This document shows positions 17,556 through 28,699 of a DNA stretch of 64,000 nucleotides, piece by piece. The stretch comes from Paenibacillus sp. YPG26 (GTDB lineage Bacteria > Bacillota > Bacilli > Paenibacillales > Paenibacillaceae). Position numbers and translations under genes: made by a program. The stretch lies in contig NZ_CP084530.1 in NCBI RefSeq assembly GCF_023704175.1, positions 1,510,001-1,574,000 of the forward strand, written 5' to 3'. A model generated the notes under the pieces. It saw only the letters and a list, made by a program, of their open reading frames with translations. It was not told the origin of the DNA and ran no database searches. Numbering within the stretch: the first letter of the stretch is position 1; each line of letters opens with the position of its first letter.

Positions 17556-17585
17556 TGGACGTTCTCTTTCCTGCTGTGCTACAAT
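17556..17585 (+). promoter_or_regulatory. Candidate promoter of lspA
   Basis: TGGACG (17556-17561), 18 nt, TACAAT (17580-17585). It lies in the 201-nt gap between the divergent yteA-like gene and lspA. Confidence 0.45.
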
Positions 17586-17659
17586 ATACAGGGCTAAATC
17601 GTGGTTAATTCTGCCTGATTATGCGGCAGGTGATATCAAGAACGAGGTGACAATCGGCA

Positions 17660-18154
17660 GTGATCTATTACTTAATTGCATTCATTGTTTTTCTGATTGA
17701 CCAGGGAACCAAATATATTATTGCTACAAAAATGCAGCTGCACGAGCAAATCCCTGTAATCGGTGATTTCTTCCTGATTACATCACACCGGAACAGAGGG
17801 GCAGCATTTGGAATACTGGAGAACCAGCGTTGGTTCTTCATTGTAATCACGGTTATCGTTGTCCTGGCTATCGTATGGTACTTGCAGAGAATCAAGAATA
17901 ATCCGCACAAGCTGCTGCCTACGGCATTGGCACTGGTGCTTGGTGGTGCGGTGGGGAACTTCCTGGATCGGGCATTGACCGGAGAAGTGGTGGATTTCCT
18001 GATGCTTAATTTCGGAAGCTACACATTCCCGATTTTTAATATCGCAGATTCCTGCATTGTAGTGGGTGTGGCACTGATTGTTCTGGATTCGTTCCTGGAT
18101 ATGGGCAGACAGAAGAAAAAAGAGGCAGAGGCAGGGAGCGAGCAGACTTCATGA
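17660..18154 (+). CDS. lspA: Lipoprotein signal peptidase LspA
   Basis: Signal peptidase II cleaves the signal peptide of prolipoproteins after lipid attachment. The 164-residue protein has four predicted membrane segments. The two catalytic aspartates lie in GGAVGNFLDR and FPIFNIADS; the RNRGAAFGI motif is also conserved. A GTG start at 17660 follows GAGGTGA. Its TGA overlaps the next ATG (ATGA, 18151-18154), so lspA and the pseudouridine synthase are coupled, the usual lspA-rluD arrangement. Several lipoproteins in this window would be substrates. Confidence 0.96.
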   Translation: MIYYLIAFIVFLIDQGTKYIIATKMQLHEQIPVIGDFFLITSHRNRGAAFGILENQRWFFIVITVIVVLAIVWYLQRIKNNPHKLLPTALALVLGGAVGNFLDRALTGEVVDFLMLNFGSYTFPIFNIADSCIVVGVALIVLDSFLDMGRQKKKEAEAGSEQTS

Positions 18155-19068
18155 ATGAAACTCTAGAATGGACGGTAACACCAGGCTCGGCCAAAGAGCG
18201 TATTGATAAGTATGTGAAGGAATGTCTTGCTGAAGATTATTCTCGCAGTCAGATTCAGCTGTGGATTGAAGAGGGACATGTCACGGTAAATGGCAGCTCT
18301 GTCAAGTCTAACTACAAGCTTGCTGAAGGTGATCTGGTGTGTATCCGCATCCCCGAACCCAGCTCAGTGGAAATTGTGCCCGAGAATATTCCGCTTGATG
18401 TATATTATGAAGATTCGGACGTAATTGTGGTTAACAAGCCTAGAGGCATGGTTGTCCACCCCGCACCGGGTCATGCATCAGGAACCTTAGTTAATGCGCT
18501 AATGTACCATTGCAAGGATCTGTCAGGAATTAATGGCGAGCTGCGCCCGGGTATTGTTCACCGGATCGATAAGGATACTTCGGGACTCCTTATGGCCGCT
18601 AAGAATGACAAGGCTCATGCTTCTCTGGCTGCACAGCTTAAGGATCACTCGGTTACACGCAAATATTTTGCGTTGGTGCATGGCAATGTGACCCATGATC
18701 AAGGAACCGTGGATGCTCCAATCGGACGTGACACCTATGACCGCAAGATGTTCGCGGTAACTGAGCGGAACAGCAAGACCGCGGTTACTCATTTCCATGT
18801 TGCTGAGAGATTCGGCGATTACACCCTCCTTGAATTAAAGCTGGAGACAGGCCGGACACACCAAATCCGGGTACATATGAAGTTCATTGAGCATCCGCTG
18901 GTGGGAGATCCGATGTATGGCAGAAGCAAAGGAATCAAGATGAATGGACAAGCGCTGCATGCGGCGGTACTGGGATTTGTTCATCCGTCTTCGGGAGAAT
19001 ATCTTGAATTCTCCGCACCCATTCCGGACGATATCGAGAACTTGCTGCGCTCTCTTCGGAACAGGTAA
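18151..19068 (+). CDS. RluA/RluD family ribosomal pseudouridine synthase
   Basis: A 305-residue enzyme with an N-terminal S4 domain (ERIDKYVKECLAEDYSRSQIQLWIEEGHVTVNG) and a RluA-type catalytic domain. The catalytic Asp is in HRIDKDTSGLLMAAKN; TGRTHQIRVHM and the LVGDPMYG motif are present. It converts uridines to pseudouridine in 23S rRNA; the exact position cannot be read from the sequence. It corresponds in context to B. subtilis ylyB. Translation is coupled to lspA. In B. subtilis the gene lies next to the pyr operon, as it does here apart from dapL. Confidence 0.93.
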   Translation: MNETLEWTVTPGSAKERIDKYVKECLAEDYSRSQIQLWIEEGHVTVNGSSVKSNYKLAEGDLVCIRIPEPSSVEIVPENIPLDVYYEDSDVIVVNKPRGMVVHPAPGHASGTLVNALMYHCKDLSGINGELRPGIVHRIDKDTSGLLMAAKNDKAHASLAAQLKDHSVTRKYFALVHGNVTHDQGTVDAPIGRDTYDRKMFAVTERNSKTAVTHFHVAERFGDYTLLELKLETGRTHQIRVHMKFIEHPLVGDPMYGRSKGIKMNGQALHAAVLGFVHPSSGEYLEFSAPIPDDIENLLRSLRNR

Positions 19069-19085
19069 CTTCAATGATCATTTTA

Positions 19086-19157
19086 AGGCATTCCATGAAT
19101 CAAATCACATGTTCCGAGCGCTGGAGCATGGATTTGATTCGGAATGTCTTTTTTTTG
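19086..19157 (+). terminator. Long hairpin terminator after the rluD-like gene
   Basis: GGCATTCC/GGAATGTC and GAATCAAAT/ATTTGATTC form a long interrupted stem between 19088 and 19148, followed by TTTTTTTT. It is unusually long for an intrinsic terminator. Confidence 0.85.
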
Positions 19158-19280
19158 TCAGCTGCTTCCAGGTCATCTTGGATGGTCAAATAGTACAAAC
19201 GATCTGATGGATAATCCATTGTGAAAAGACTCTATTTCCAGCATATTTAACAGTAGATTTAGTTAAGGAGATGGGCTGGC

Positions 19281-20534
19281 ATGAGTATTGAACAATATCA
19301 ACAAACTTATATTCAGAACAATTTTGCAGACCGCATTGGCGGCGCTAATTACGGGAAAGATACCGCAATCTATAAATTCGAGAAAATTAAACGTGCCAAG
19401 GCTGCAGCCAAGAAGGATTTCCCGGATGTTGAGCTCATTGATATGGGTGTCGGGGAGCCTGATGAAATGGCTGATGCAGGCATTGTGGCGAAGCTAGCCG
19501 AGGAAGCTGCCAAACCCGAGAACCGGGGGTATGCCGATAACGGAATCGCAGAATTCAAGGAAGCTGCCGCGAAATATTTGCAGGAAGTATTCGGAGTGGA
19601 AGGAATTGATCCGGTTACCGAGATCGTTCACTCCATTGGCTCCAAGCCTGCTCTGGCTATGCTGCCTTCATGCTTCATTAATCCTGGAGACGTAACCATC
19701 ATGACGGTGCCGGGTTATCCCGTTCTTGGAACACATACGAAATACTTGGGTGGCGAGGTATATAATATCCAGCTTACCGAAGAGAATAATTTCCTGCCGG
19801 ATCTGTCTTCGATCCCAGAAGAGATCTGTGCTCGCGCGAAGCTTCTGTATCTCAACTATCCGAACAACCCAACAGGTGCCAGCGCAACCAATGAGTTCTT
19901 CGCCGAAGTGGTTGTATGGGCCAAGAAGCATAACGTTGTAGTTGTTCATGATGCTCCTTATGCCGCTTTGACTTATGATGGGCTTAAGCCACTCAGCTTC
20001 TTGTCCGTTCCAGGGGCCAAAGATGTCGGCATCGAACTGCATTCCTTGTCCAAGTCATACAATATGACTGGCTGGAGAATTGGATTCGTAGCAGGGAACC
20101 CGCTTGTAGTTAAGGCATTCAGTGATGTGAAGGACAATAATGATTCAGGTCAATTCATTGCCATTCAGAAAGCTGCGGCTTACGGGCTTGCTAATCCCGG
20201 GATTACCGAGAAGATTGCGGACAAGTATTCCCGCCGTCATAACATGCTTGTAGAGGTACTGAATGACCTGGGCTTTAAGGCCAAGAAGCCTAAAGGCTCC
20301 TTCTTCCTGTATGTCGCAGCGCCAAAAGGTGTGGCAGGAGGCCCGTCGTTCGAGAGCGGCGAAGCGTTCTCGCAATATCTGATTCGTGAGAAGCTGATCT
20401 CCACGGTGCCTTGGGACGATGCGGGATCCTTTGTCCGCTTCTCTGTTACATTTATGGCGGAGGGTGAAGAAGAGGAGAAGCGTGTTATATCGGAGATCCG
20501 ACGCCGTCTTGGAGATGTGAAGTTTGAATTCTAA
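19281..20534 (+). CDS. dapL: LL-diaminopimelate aminotransferase (DapL type)
   Basis: A class I/II PLP aminotransferase of 417 residues. The overall sequence (NYGKDTAIYKFEKIKRAK, VELIDMGVGEPDEMADAGIV, YADNGIAEFKEAAAKYL) resembles DapL enzymes, which make LL-diaminopimelate directly from tetrahydrodipicolinate for lysine and peptidoglycan. The PLP lysine lies in HSLSKSYNMTGWRIGF and the conserved aspartate in VVVHDAPYAALTYDG. AAGGAGATGG precedes the ATG. It is monocistronic with terminators on both sides. Other aminotransferases of this fold, such as alanine or aspartate types, cannot be fully excluded. Confidence 0.8.
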   Translation: MSIEQYQQTYIQNNFADRIGGANYGKDTAIYKFEKIKRAKAAAKKDFPDVELIDMGVGEPDEMADAGIVAKLAEEAAKPENRGYADNGIAEFKEAAAKYLQEVFGVEGIDPVTEIVHSIGSKPALAMLPSCFINPGDVTIMTVPGYPVLGTHTKYLGGEVYNIQLTEENNFLPDLSSIPEEICARAKLLYLNYPNNPTGASATNEFFAEVVVWAKKHNVVVVHDAPYAALTYDGLKPLSFLSVPGAKDVGIELHSLSKSYNMTGWRIGFVAGNPLVVKAFSDVKDNNDSGQFIAIQKAAAYGLANPGITEKIADKYSRRHNMLVEVLNDLGFKAKKPKGSFFLYVAAPKGVAGGPSFESGEAFSQYLIREKLISTVPWDDAGSFVRFSVTFMAEGEEEEKRVISEIRRRLGDVKFEF

Positions 20535-20548
20535 TTGAATAAAAATTT

Positions 20549-20583
20549 AGAAGCTGCCGGGTGATGATCCGGCAGCTTCTTTG
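20549..20583 (+). terminator. Terminator after dapL
   Basis: A perfect 12-bp stem AGAAGCTGCCGG/CCGGCAGCTTCT (20549-20560 with 20569-20580), followed by only a short T-rich tail. Confidence 0.8.
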
Positions 20584-20763
20584 CTATTGCTTGGTAATAT
20601 GCATCGATAGGACTTTAGAAAGAAGAAAACTTGTTATCTATAGTGGATATTTATGCATTACTGTCGTATAATTATTATGACGGAATACAATTTCCGGGAT
20701 TTCCTTCTGATTACTTTTAACTGATAAACCGACAATGATCGACAATTACTAAGCAAGCCCGCC

Positions 20764-20792
20764 TTGACAGGCTCCCGGTGTTCTGTCATAAT
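20764..20792 (+). promoter_or_regulatory. Sigma-A promoter of the pyr operon
   Basis: TTGACA (20764-20769), 17 nt, CATAAT (20787-20792). The start would be near 20799, just before the PyrR-binding loop. Confidence 0.85.
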
Positions 20793-20814
20793 TCATGTAA
20801 ATCAATAGCACCTT

Positions 20815-20978
20815 TAAATCAGTCCCGTGAGGCTGGCAAGGTAACGTGAATGAGGTAGTACGGAAAGGTCCAACACCGCGCGCTGCGCTGGTGCCCGTTT
20901 CGTATAGCCTTTGACAGTCATAGTCTAAGCTGTGACTCGAGAACTCCTTGCCTGATATTGGGCAAGGAGTTTTTTTTT
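20815..20978 (+). promoter_or_regulatory. PyrR-controlled transcription attenuator
   Basis: AGTCCCGTGAGGCTGGCAAGG (20821-20841) matches the PyrR-binding anti-antiterminator loop. Its GGCAAGG (20835-20841) can instead pair with CCTTGCC (20946-20952), which is the 5' arm of the terminator ACTCCTTGCC/GGCAAGGAGT (20943-20970) followed by T8. UMP-bound PyrR should hold the loop, free the terminator arm and stop transcription. The mutually exclusive pairings are seen directly; the mechanism is from the B. subtilis pyr operon. Confidence 0.92.
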
Positions 20979-21001
20979 CAGCCCTTCACGGAACCTGATG
21001 A

Positions 21002-22494
<1,493 letters not shown>

Positions 22495-22555
22495 TAACGG
22501 CGAATGCCCAATAACGATATGATATAGCAGGTGAACTAAGGGAGCGGAGGTAATC

Positions 22556-23842
22556 ATGAAGCTTATAATCAAAAATGCCAATATTCTTGGTGCAAATGAC
22601 CAGCTTGAACTGAAGACGATTATCGTAGGTAATGGAGTTATCGAGAGTATCTCTGATGGTACGGGGAGCGACACAGTCGAGTCTGCGGATACGAAAGTGA
22701 TCGATGCGAAGGGAAAGCTTGTATCTCCAGGATTTATCGATATGCACGTTCATTTGCGGGAACCGGGATTTGAATATAAAGAAACCATCGAGACAGGGGC
22801 ACGTTCGGCGGCTAAGGGCGGGTTCACAACCATCGCATGTATGCCAAATACACGCCCGGTGACAGACAATCCGGAGACTGTGAAGCTGGTGCTGGACAGA
22901 GCTAAGGAAGCCGACCTTGTAAATGTACTGCCTTATGCTGCAATAACCAAGAGTGAGCTGGGACGTGAGCTAACCGACTTCGTAGCCCTTAAGGAATCCG
23001 GTGCGATCGGATTTACAGATGACGGTGTAGGGGTACAGAGTGCCCAAATGATGAAGGATGCCATGAAATGGGCGGCTGAGCTGGGTATGCCGGTTATCGC
23101 TCACTGTGAAGACAACACACTTGTTGAGGGAGCCCCGGTTGCAGAAGGCGAATTCGCCAAGAAGCATGGGCTTAAGGGGATTCCTAATGAATCCGAAGCG
23201 ATTCATGTCGGCCGCGACATTCTGCTTGCTGAGGCCACAGGCGTACATTACCATGTCTGCCATGTCAGCACCGAGCAGTCCATCCGGTTAATCCGTCAGG
23301 CGAAGGAGATCGGTATCAAGGTGACCGCAGAGGTATGTCCGCACCACCTGATCCTTTCCGAAGAAGATATTCCCGGGCTTGATGCCAACTGGAAAATGAA
23401 TCCTCCGCTGCGCTCACGCCGCGATGTAGACGCATGTATTCAGGCTGTAGAGGACGGTACGATTGATATCATCGTGACTGACCATGCGCCGCATAGTGAA
23501 GAGGAGAAAGCCAAAGGCATGCAGCTAGCTCCATTTGGCATCGTCGGATTCGAGACTGCCTTCCCGCTGCTCTACACGAAATTCGTAGCCACTGGCAAAT
23601 GGCCGCTGGCACAGCTCATCCAGCGGATGACCTCTGATCCAGCCCGTGTCTTCGGCCTCAAAGCTGGTAAGCTTGAGCCGGGCGCACCTGCCGATCTGAC
23701 GATTGTTGATCTAGAGTCCGAGAGAGCTGTGGATCCATCAACATTCGAGTCGAAGGGACGTAACACTCCTTTCACGGATTGGAAGCTTCAAGGCTGGCCA
23801 GTCGCGACGATCGTAAGCGGCAAAGTAGTCTGGTCCGAGTAG
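22556..23842 (+). CDS. pyrC: Dihydroorotase PyrC
   Basis: Zinc-dependent cyclisation of carbamoyl aspartate to dihydroorotate. The 428-residue type I enzyme carries the metal motif DMHVHLREPGFEYKE, the histidines in MPVIAHCEDNTL and VCHVSTEQS, and the catalytic Asp in VTDHAPHSEEEK. GGAGCGGAGGT precedes the ATG. The gene is followed not by carA directly but by about 450 nt of hairpin-forming repeats. Confidence 0.96.
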   Translation: MKLIIKNANILGANDQLELKTIIVGNGVIESISDGTGSDTVESADTKVIDAKGKLVSPGFIDMHVHLREPGFEYKETIETGARSAAKGGFTTIACMPNTRPVTDNPETVKLVLDRAKEADLVNVLPYAAITKSELGRELTDFVALKESGAIGFTDDGVGVQSAQMMKDAMKWAAELGMPVIAHCEDNTLVEGAPVAEGEFAKKHGLKGIPNESEAIHVGRDILLAEATGVHYHVCHVSTEQSIRLIRQAKEIGIKVTAEVCPHHLILSEEDIPGLDANWKMNPPLRSRRDVDACIQAVEDGTIDIIVTDHAPHSEEEKAKGMQLAPFGIVGFETAFPLLYTKFVATGKWPLAQLIQRMTSDPARVFGLKAGKLEPGAPADLTIVDLESERAVDPSTFESKGRNTPFTDWKLQGWPVATIVSGKVVWSE

Positions 23843-23843
23843 G

Positions 23844-24157
23844 CCAAGAGCGTATCCCGCAGGGAGAGCGCTCCAAGCAGAACAGAGATCAGAAGCACAA
23901 AAGCAACGCCCCGGGCCTTGCACAAACCAAGAGCGAATCTCGCAGGGAGAGCGCTCCAAGCAGGACAAAGATCAGGAGAGAAACAAGTAACTCCCCGGGT
24001 CCTGCGCAAGCCAAGAGCGTGTCCCGCAGGGACGACAAGCGGCTCCATGTGCAGACAGCCCGGAGAGTCAAATATAGCAGCACCAAGCACCAACGGTTTT
24101 CCGCAGCCAAGGAGCACCGCAGTCAAGCGGGTCCCGAATGGGACGGCAAGCGCTCCC
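23844..24157 (+). repeat. Imperfect 83/84-bp tandem repeat array with hairpin cores
   Basis: Units begin with CCAAGAGCG at 23844, 23927 and 24011 (spacings 83 and 84); a degraded fourth core (GTCCCGAATGGGACGGCAAG) lies near 24131. The first two units are similar along their whole length, including CTCCAAGCAG, AGATCAG and CCCCGGG. Each full unit carries GAGCG, TCCC, GCA, GGGA, CGCTC, which folds into a two-part stem-loop (23848-23873 in unit 1). No ribosome site or recognisable protein goes with the open frames through it. It sits inside the pyr operon between pyrC and carA. Confidence 0.85.
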
Positions 24158-24217
24158 GGCACCAACGTGAACAAGTACAGATCAAATAAATCCTTCGCCA
24201 ACCTTTCGGGTGTCCAG

Positions 24218-24264
24218 AGGGCAAAGCCCTTGGGGCCCTCCCTTCCAGGGAGGGTTTGGGAGGG
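24218..24264 (+). promoter_or_regulatory. Alternative hairpins just upstream of carA
   Basis: AGGGC/GCCCT (24218-24230) forms one hairpin. CCCTCCC (24236-24242) can then pair with either GGGAGGG at 24248-24254 or the second copy at 24258-24264. The segment ends 9 nt before the carA ribosome site. It may be a boundary element of the repeat array, an mRNA stability element or a regulator of carA; nothing shows which. Confidence 0.55.
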
Positions 24265-24290
24265 TCAAAACTAGAGGAGATGATACCATA

Positions 24291-25427
24291 ATGCAGGCAA
24301 GATTATTGCTCGAAGACGGTACGTTATTTACAGGCAAATCTTTTGGAGCAGATGTTGAGAAGACAGGCGAAGTTGTATTCAATACAGGAATCACCGGTTA
24401 CCAGGAAGTTCTGTCTGACCCGTCATACTGCGGTCAAATCGTAACGATGACCTATCCGTTGATTGGTAACTACGGGATCACCCGGGATGACTTCGAATCT
24501 GTTGCTCCATCGATCCATGGATTCGTGGTGCGCCGCTATGAGCCGGTACCGAGCAACTGGCGTGCACAGAATAGTGTAGGCGATCTGCTCAAGGAGTACG
24601 GGATTCCTGGAATCAGCGATATCGATACACGGATGTTAACCCGGATTATCCGCCATCACGGAACGATGAAGGGAGTTCTGACTACTTCCTCCAAATCCAT
24701 CGAAGAATTGAAGGAAATGATTCAGGCAACCAGCATCAATGAACTGAGAAACCAGGTGGCAAGCACGTCCACTAACCATATCTACACAAGTCCAGGCGAG
24801 AAGGAGCGTATTGTGCTCGTCGACTTCGGCGCCAAGAGCGGAATTCTTCGTGAGCTTACCAAACGCGGCTGTGACGTTGTCGTGGTTCCTCATGACACAA
24901 CGGCTGATCAGATTCGTCAGCTAAACCCCGACGGCATTCAACTGTCCAATGGCCCTGGGGACCCGAAGGACGTTCCTTACGCAGTCAAAATGGTCTCCGA
25001 ATTGCTCGGTGAATATCCGATCTTCGGCATTTGCCTGGGGCACCAGCTGTTCGCCCTGGCGTGCGGAGCTGATACGGAGAGCCTGAAGTTCGGTCACCGC
25101 GGAGGCAACCATCCGGTTAAGGAACTTGAGTCCGGACGCTGCTATATCACTTCCCAGAACCATGGTTATACGGTAACTGAATCCTCAATTGCCGGAACAC
25201 CGCTGGAAGTGACACACATTAACAATAACGACAAGACCATTGAAGGTCTCAAACATACGAAATTCCCTGCATTCTCCGTGCAATACCATCCGGAGGCTGC
25301 ACCAGGTCCTTACGACAACAGCTATTTGTTCGACCGTTTCCTTGAAATGATCCGTACACACAAAGAGCAGAACCCAACTAAACCGCGTCAGGCGCTAATT
25401 ATGGCTGCAGCGAAAGGAGCGCGTTAA
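24291..25427 (+). CDS. carA: Carbamoyl phosphate synthetase small subunit (pyrimidine-specific)
   Basis: Glutaminase subunit that supplies ammonia for carbamoyl phosphate synthesis (PyrAA in B. subtilis). The ATG at 24291 is chosen; the frame is open upstream to 24210 through the hairpin region but has no start context there, and GAGGAG at 24274-24279 fits this ATG. The 378-residue protein has the CPSase small-chain domain and a class I glutamine amidotransferase domain with nucleophile Cys in [13 protein letters not shown] and the His/Glu pair in YHPEAAPGP. carB starts one base after its stop. Confidence 0.96.
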   Translation: MQARLLLEDGTLFTGKSFGADVEKTGEVVFNTGITGYQEVLSDPSYCGQIVTMTYPLIGNYGITRDDFESVAPSIHGFVVRRYEPVPSNWRAQNSVGDLLKEYGIPGISDIDTRMLTRIIRHHGTMKGVLTTSSKSIEELKEMIQATSINELRNQVASTSTNHIYTSPGEKERIVLVDFGAKSGILRELTKRGCDVVVVPHDTTADQIRQLNPDGIQLSNGPGDPKDVPYAVKMVSELLGEYPIFGICLGHQLFALACGADTESLKFGHRGGNHPVKELESGRCYITSQNHGYTVTESSIAGTPLEVTHINNNDKTIEGLKHTKFPAFSVQYHPEAAPGPYDNSYLFDRFLEMIRTHKEQNPTKPRQALIMAAAKGAR

Positions 25428-25428
25428 G

Positions 25429-28400
25429 ATGCCAAAGAATAACGAACTTAAGAAAATACTGGTTATTGGTTCCGGTCCGATTGTAATCGGCCAGGCAGCT
25501 GAATTTGACTATGCGGGTACACAAGCCTGCCAAGCGCTGAAAGAAGAAGGCGTAGAGGTTATCTTGATTAACAGTAACCCGGCAACGATCATGACAGATA
25601 CGAACATGGCGGATAAAGTATATATCGAGCCAATCACCCTTGATTTCGTAACCCAAATCATTCGTCAGGAGCGTCCGGATGGATTGCTTCCTACGCTTGG
25701 CGGACAGACAGGTCTTAACATGGCTGTTGAGCTTGCTCGGGCGGGCGTGCTTGAGCGTGAGAACGTCAAGCTCCTCGGTACCCAGCTGACTTCCATCGAG
25801 AAAGCGGAAGACCGCGATTTGTTCCGTGAGCTTATGCGCGAACTGGATCAGCCTGTACCTGACAGTGATATCATCACTACAGTTGAAGAAGCTGTGAATT
25901 TTGCGAATGAGATCGGATATCCGGTTATTGTGCGCCCGGCTTATACCCTTGGGGGAACAGGCGGGGGAATCTGTGCGAACGAAGAAGAGCTGCTTGAGAC
26001 CGTAGCTGCAGGTATTCGTTACAGCCCAATCGGTCAGTGTCTGATTGAGAAAAGTATTGCAGGTATGAAAGAAGTGGAATACGAGGTTATGCGTGATGCG
26101 AATGACAACTGTATCGTTGTCTGCAACATGGAGAACTTTGACCCGGTGGGCGTACACACTGGTGACAGTATCGTTGTGGCGCCGAGCCAGACGTTGTCTG
26201 ACCGGGAGTATCAAATGCTGCGTTCCGCATCGCTCAAAATTATCCGCGCCCTGAATATCGAGGGTGGATGTAACGTACAGTTCGCTCTGGATCCACAGAG
26301 CTACCAATACTATGTCATCGAAGTGAATCCGCGGGTAAGCCGCTCTTCAGCCCTTGCTTCCAAAGCTACAGGCTATCCGATTGCCAAGATGGCTTCCAAG
26401 ATCGCGCTGGGTTACACGCTGGATGAGATTGTTAACCCGGTAACAGGTCAGACTTATGCCTGCTTCGAACCAACCCTGGATTATATCGTCAGCAAAATTC
26501 CGCGTTGGCCGTTCGACAAATTCATCAGTGCGAACCGCAAGCTTGGAACACAGATGAAAGCTACCGGAGAAGTTATGGCCATTGGCCGGACTTTCGAAGA
26601 ATCCATCCATAAGGCAGTTCGTTCCCTTGAGATCGGGACACACAGACTGCTTCTGAAAGGTGCGGATCAGCTCAGTCAGGAAGAGCTCGACAGACGACTG
26701 GTTCAGCCTGATGATGAGCGCTTGTTCCTGGTTGCCGAAGCCTTCCGCCGCGGTTATGAGCTTCAGCAGATTCAAGACTTGACGAATATTGACTGGTGGT
26801 TCCTCGACAAGATCGAGCGGATCGTGAATTTCGAGAAGAAAATTGCTTCCGAAGCAGAGCTTACCAGCGAGACGCTGTACGAAGCCAAGCGCCTTGGCTT
26901 CACTGACCGGGCAATTGCGGAACTTCGGGCTGAAGCTTCACGCAGTGAGTATACTACCGAAGGAACAGTAAGAAGTCTGCGTCTGGAGCAGGGTCTGCGT
27001 CCTGTGTACAAAATGGTAGATACGTGTGCGGCTGAATTTGAAGCTACTACGCCTTACTACTACTCCACTTATGAGACTGAGAATGAAGTACTGCCTTCGG
27101 CGAAGGAGAAGATTATCGTTCTGGGTTCCGGTCCAATCCGGATCGGTCAGGGTATCGAGTTCGACTACTCCACGGTTCATGCTGTCTGGGCTATCCAGAA
27201 GGCGGGTTATGAAGCTGTTATTATCAACAACAACCCGGAGACCGTATCGACTGACTTTAACACTTCAGACCGTCTTTACTTCGAGCCGCTATTCTTCGAA
27301 GATGTGATGAACGTAATTGAAGAAGAGAAGCCGGTTGGCGTTATCGTGCAGTTCGGTGGTCAGACTGCGATTAACCTCGCTGCGCCTCTGCAGGCTGCCG
27401 GTGTGAAGATTCTCGGAACCAGCCTGGAGAGCATCGATGAGGCGGAGGACCGCAAACGGTTCGAGGCACTGTTGTCCAGACTGGATATTGCACAGCCTAA
27501 AGGCAGCACGGTAACTTCCGTAGAAGCTGCGGTTGGCACGGCACAGTCCCTGGGTTATCCGGTACTGGTCCGTCCTTCCTACGTACTTGGCGGCCGCGCC
27601 ATGGAGATTGTGTACTCGGATGACGAATTGCTGAGATACATGGAGCAAGCAGTACAGATTAATCCTAAGCACCCCGTGCTTATTGACCGCTATATGCTCG
27701 GAAAAGAAGTCGAAGTAGATGCTATCTGTGATGGCGAGACTGTGTTGATTCCTGGAATCATGGAGCACGTGGAGCGCGCAGGAGTTCACTCAGGTGACTC
27801 GATCGCCGTATACCCGCCACAGTATCTGTCTGAGACACTGAAGCAGAAGATTGTCGATGTTACGATCAAAATTGCCAAAGAATTGAAGACTGTAGGTCTT
27901 GTTAATATCCAGTTCGTTATCTATAAGGACGAGGTTTATGTAATCGAAGTGAATCCGCGTTCCTCACGGACCGTGCCTTTCCTGAGCAAAGTAACGAATA
28001 TCCCGATGGCGAATGTGGCTACTCAGTGTATCCTGGGCACGAAGCTGAAGAATCTTGGTTATGTGGATGGATTATGGCCGGAGAGCGACTTTGTCTCGGT
28101 AAAAGTACCGGTATTCTCATTTGCCAAACTGCGCCGGGTTGAGCCTACACTCGGTCCTGAAATGAAATCGACCGGTGAGGTAATGGGACGCGATCAGAAC
28201 TATGCGAAGGCCTTGTACAAAGGGCTGATCGGTGCGGGTATGAAGATTCCTGCAACAGGCTCTATGATTGCCACAGTATCGGATAAAGACAAAGAAGAAG
28301 CTATTGAGCTGTTCCGCGGATTCCACAATCTGGGGTACAACATCATTGCAACCGGCGGAACTGCGGAAGCGCTGAAGGAAGCTGGCATTCATGTAACCAC

Positions 28401-28647
28401 TGTGAACAAGCTTAGCGAAGGCACACCGAATATTCTTGATTTGATCCGCGGAGGTAAGGCTCACTTTGTAGTCAATACGCTGACGAAGGGCAAAGAGCCT
28501 GAGCGTGACGGATTCCGAATCCGCCGCGAAGCGGTAGAGAATGGCGTGGTATGTATGACTTCACTGGATACTGTTCGCGCATTGCTTACGATGCTTGAAT
28601 CCATTAACTTTACTTCGCAGGCTATGCCTTCATTAACTACTGTCTAA
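25429..28647 (+). CDS. carB: Carbamoyl phosphate synthetase large subunit (pyrimidine-specific)
   Basis: Synthesises carbamoyl phosphate from bicarbonate, ammonia and two ATP (PyrAB in B. subtilis). The 1072-residue protein is full length. It has two homologous ATP-grasp halves, beginning [26 protein letters not shown] near residue 8 and [20 protein letters not shown] near residue 562, and a C-terminal MGS-like allosteric domain ([43 protein letters not shown]) where UMP/PRPP control is expected. AAAGGAG precedes the ATG and overlaps the end of carA. The next gene is pyrF; pyrK and pyrD are absent. Confidence 0.97.
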   Translation: MPKNNELKKILVIGSGPIVIGQAAEFDYAGTQACQALKEEGVEVILINSNPATIMTDTNMADKVYIEPITLDFVTQIIRQERPDGLLPTLGGQTGLNMAVELARAGVLERENVKLLGTQLTSIEKAEDRDLFRELMRELDQPVPDSDIITTVEEAVNFANEIGYPVIVRPAYTLGGTGGGICANEEELLETVAAGIRYSPIGQCLIEKSIAGMKEVEYEVMRDANDNCIVVCNMENFDPVGVHTGDSIVVAPSQTLSDREYQMLRSASLKIIRALNIEGGCNVQFALDPQSYQYYVIEVNPRVSRSSALASKATGYPIAKMASKIALGYTLDEIVNPVTGQTYACFEPTLDYIVSKIPRWPFDKFISANRKLGTQMKATGEVMAIGRTFEESIHKAVRSLEIGTHRLLLKGADQLSQEELDRRLVQPDDERLFLVAEAFRRGYELQQIQDLTNIDWWFLDKIERIVNFEKKIASEAELTSETLYEAKRLGFTDRAIAELRAEASRSEYTTEGTVRSLRLEQGLRPVYKMVDTCAAEFEATTPYYYSTYETENEVLPSAKEKIIVLGSGPIRIGQGIEFDYSTVHAVWAIQKAGYEAVIINNNPETVSTDFNTSDRLYFEPLFFEDVMNVIEEEKPVGVIVQFGGQTAINLAAPLQAAGVKILGTSLESIDEAEDRKRFEALLSRLDIAQPKGSTVTSVEAAVGTAQSLGYPVLVRPSYVLGGRAMEIVYSDDELLRYMEQAVQINPKHPVLIDRYMLGKEVEVDAICDGETVLIPGIMEHVERAGVHSGDSIAVYPPQYLSETLKQKIVDVTIKIAKELKTVGLVNIQFVIYKDEVYVIEVNPRSSRTVPFLSKVTNIPMANVATQCILGTKLKNLGYVDGLWPESDFVSVKVPVFSFAKLRRVEPTLGPEMKSTGEVMGRDQNYAKALYKGLIGAGMKIPATGSMIATVSDKDKEEAIELFRGFHNLGYNIIATGGTAEALKEAGIHVTTVNKLSEGTPNILDLIRGGKAHFVVNTLTKGKEPERDGFRIRREAVENGVVCMTSLDTVRALLTMLESINFTSQAMPSLTTV

Positions 28648-28699
28648 ACCTTCCTCTGCATCAGGGTATTAGAACTGATTATAAGGAGGAGAACGAACA

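Noticed and set aside
23779..24189. A 136-codon open frame (and overlapping ones) running through the pyrC-carA repeats
   Set aside because: It starts inside pyrC, has no ribosome site, is composed of repeat-derived Ser/Arg/Lys/Gln residues and resembles no protein family. The repeats simply lack stops in some frames.
25399..26307. A 302-codon antisense frame opposite carB
   Set aside because: A shadow of the conserved carB reading frame, with no start context and no protein similarity.
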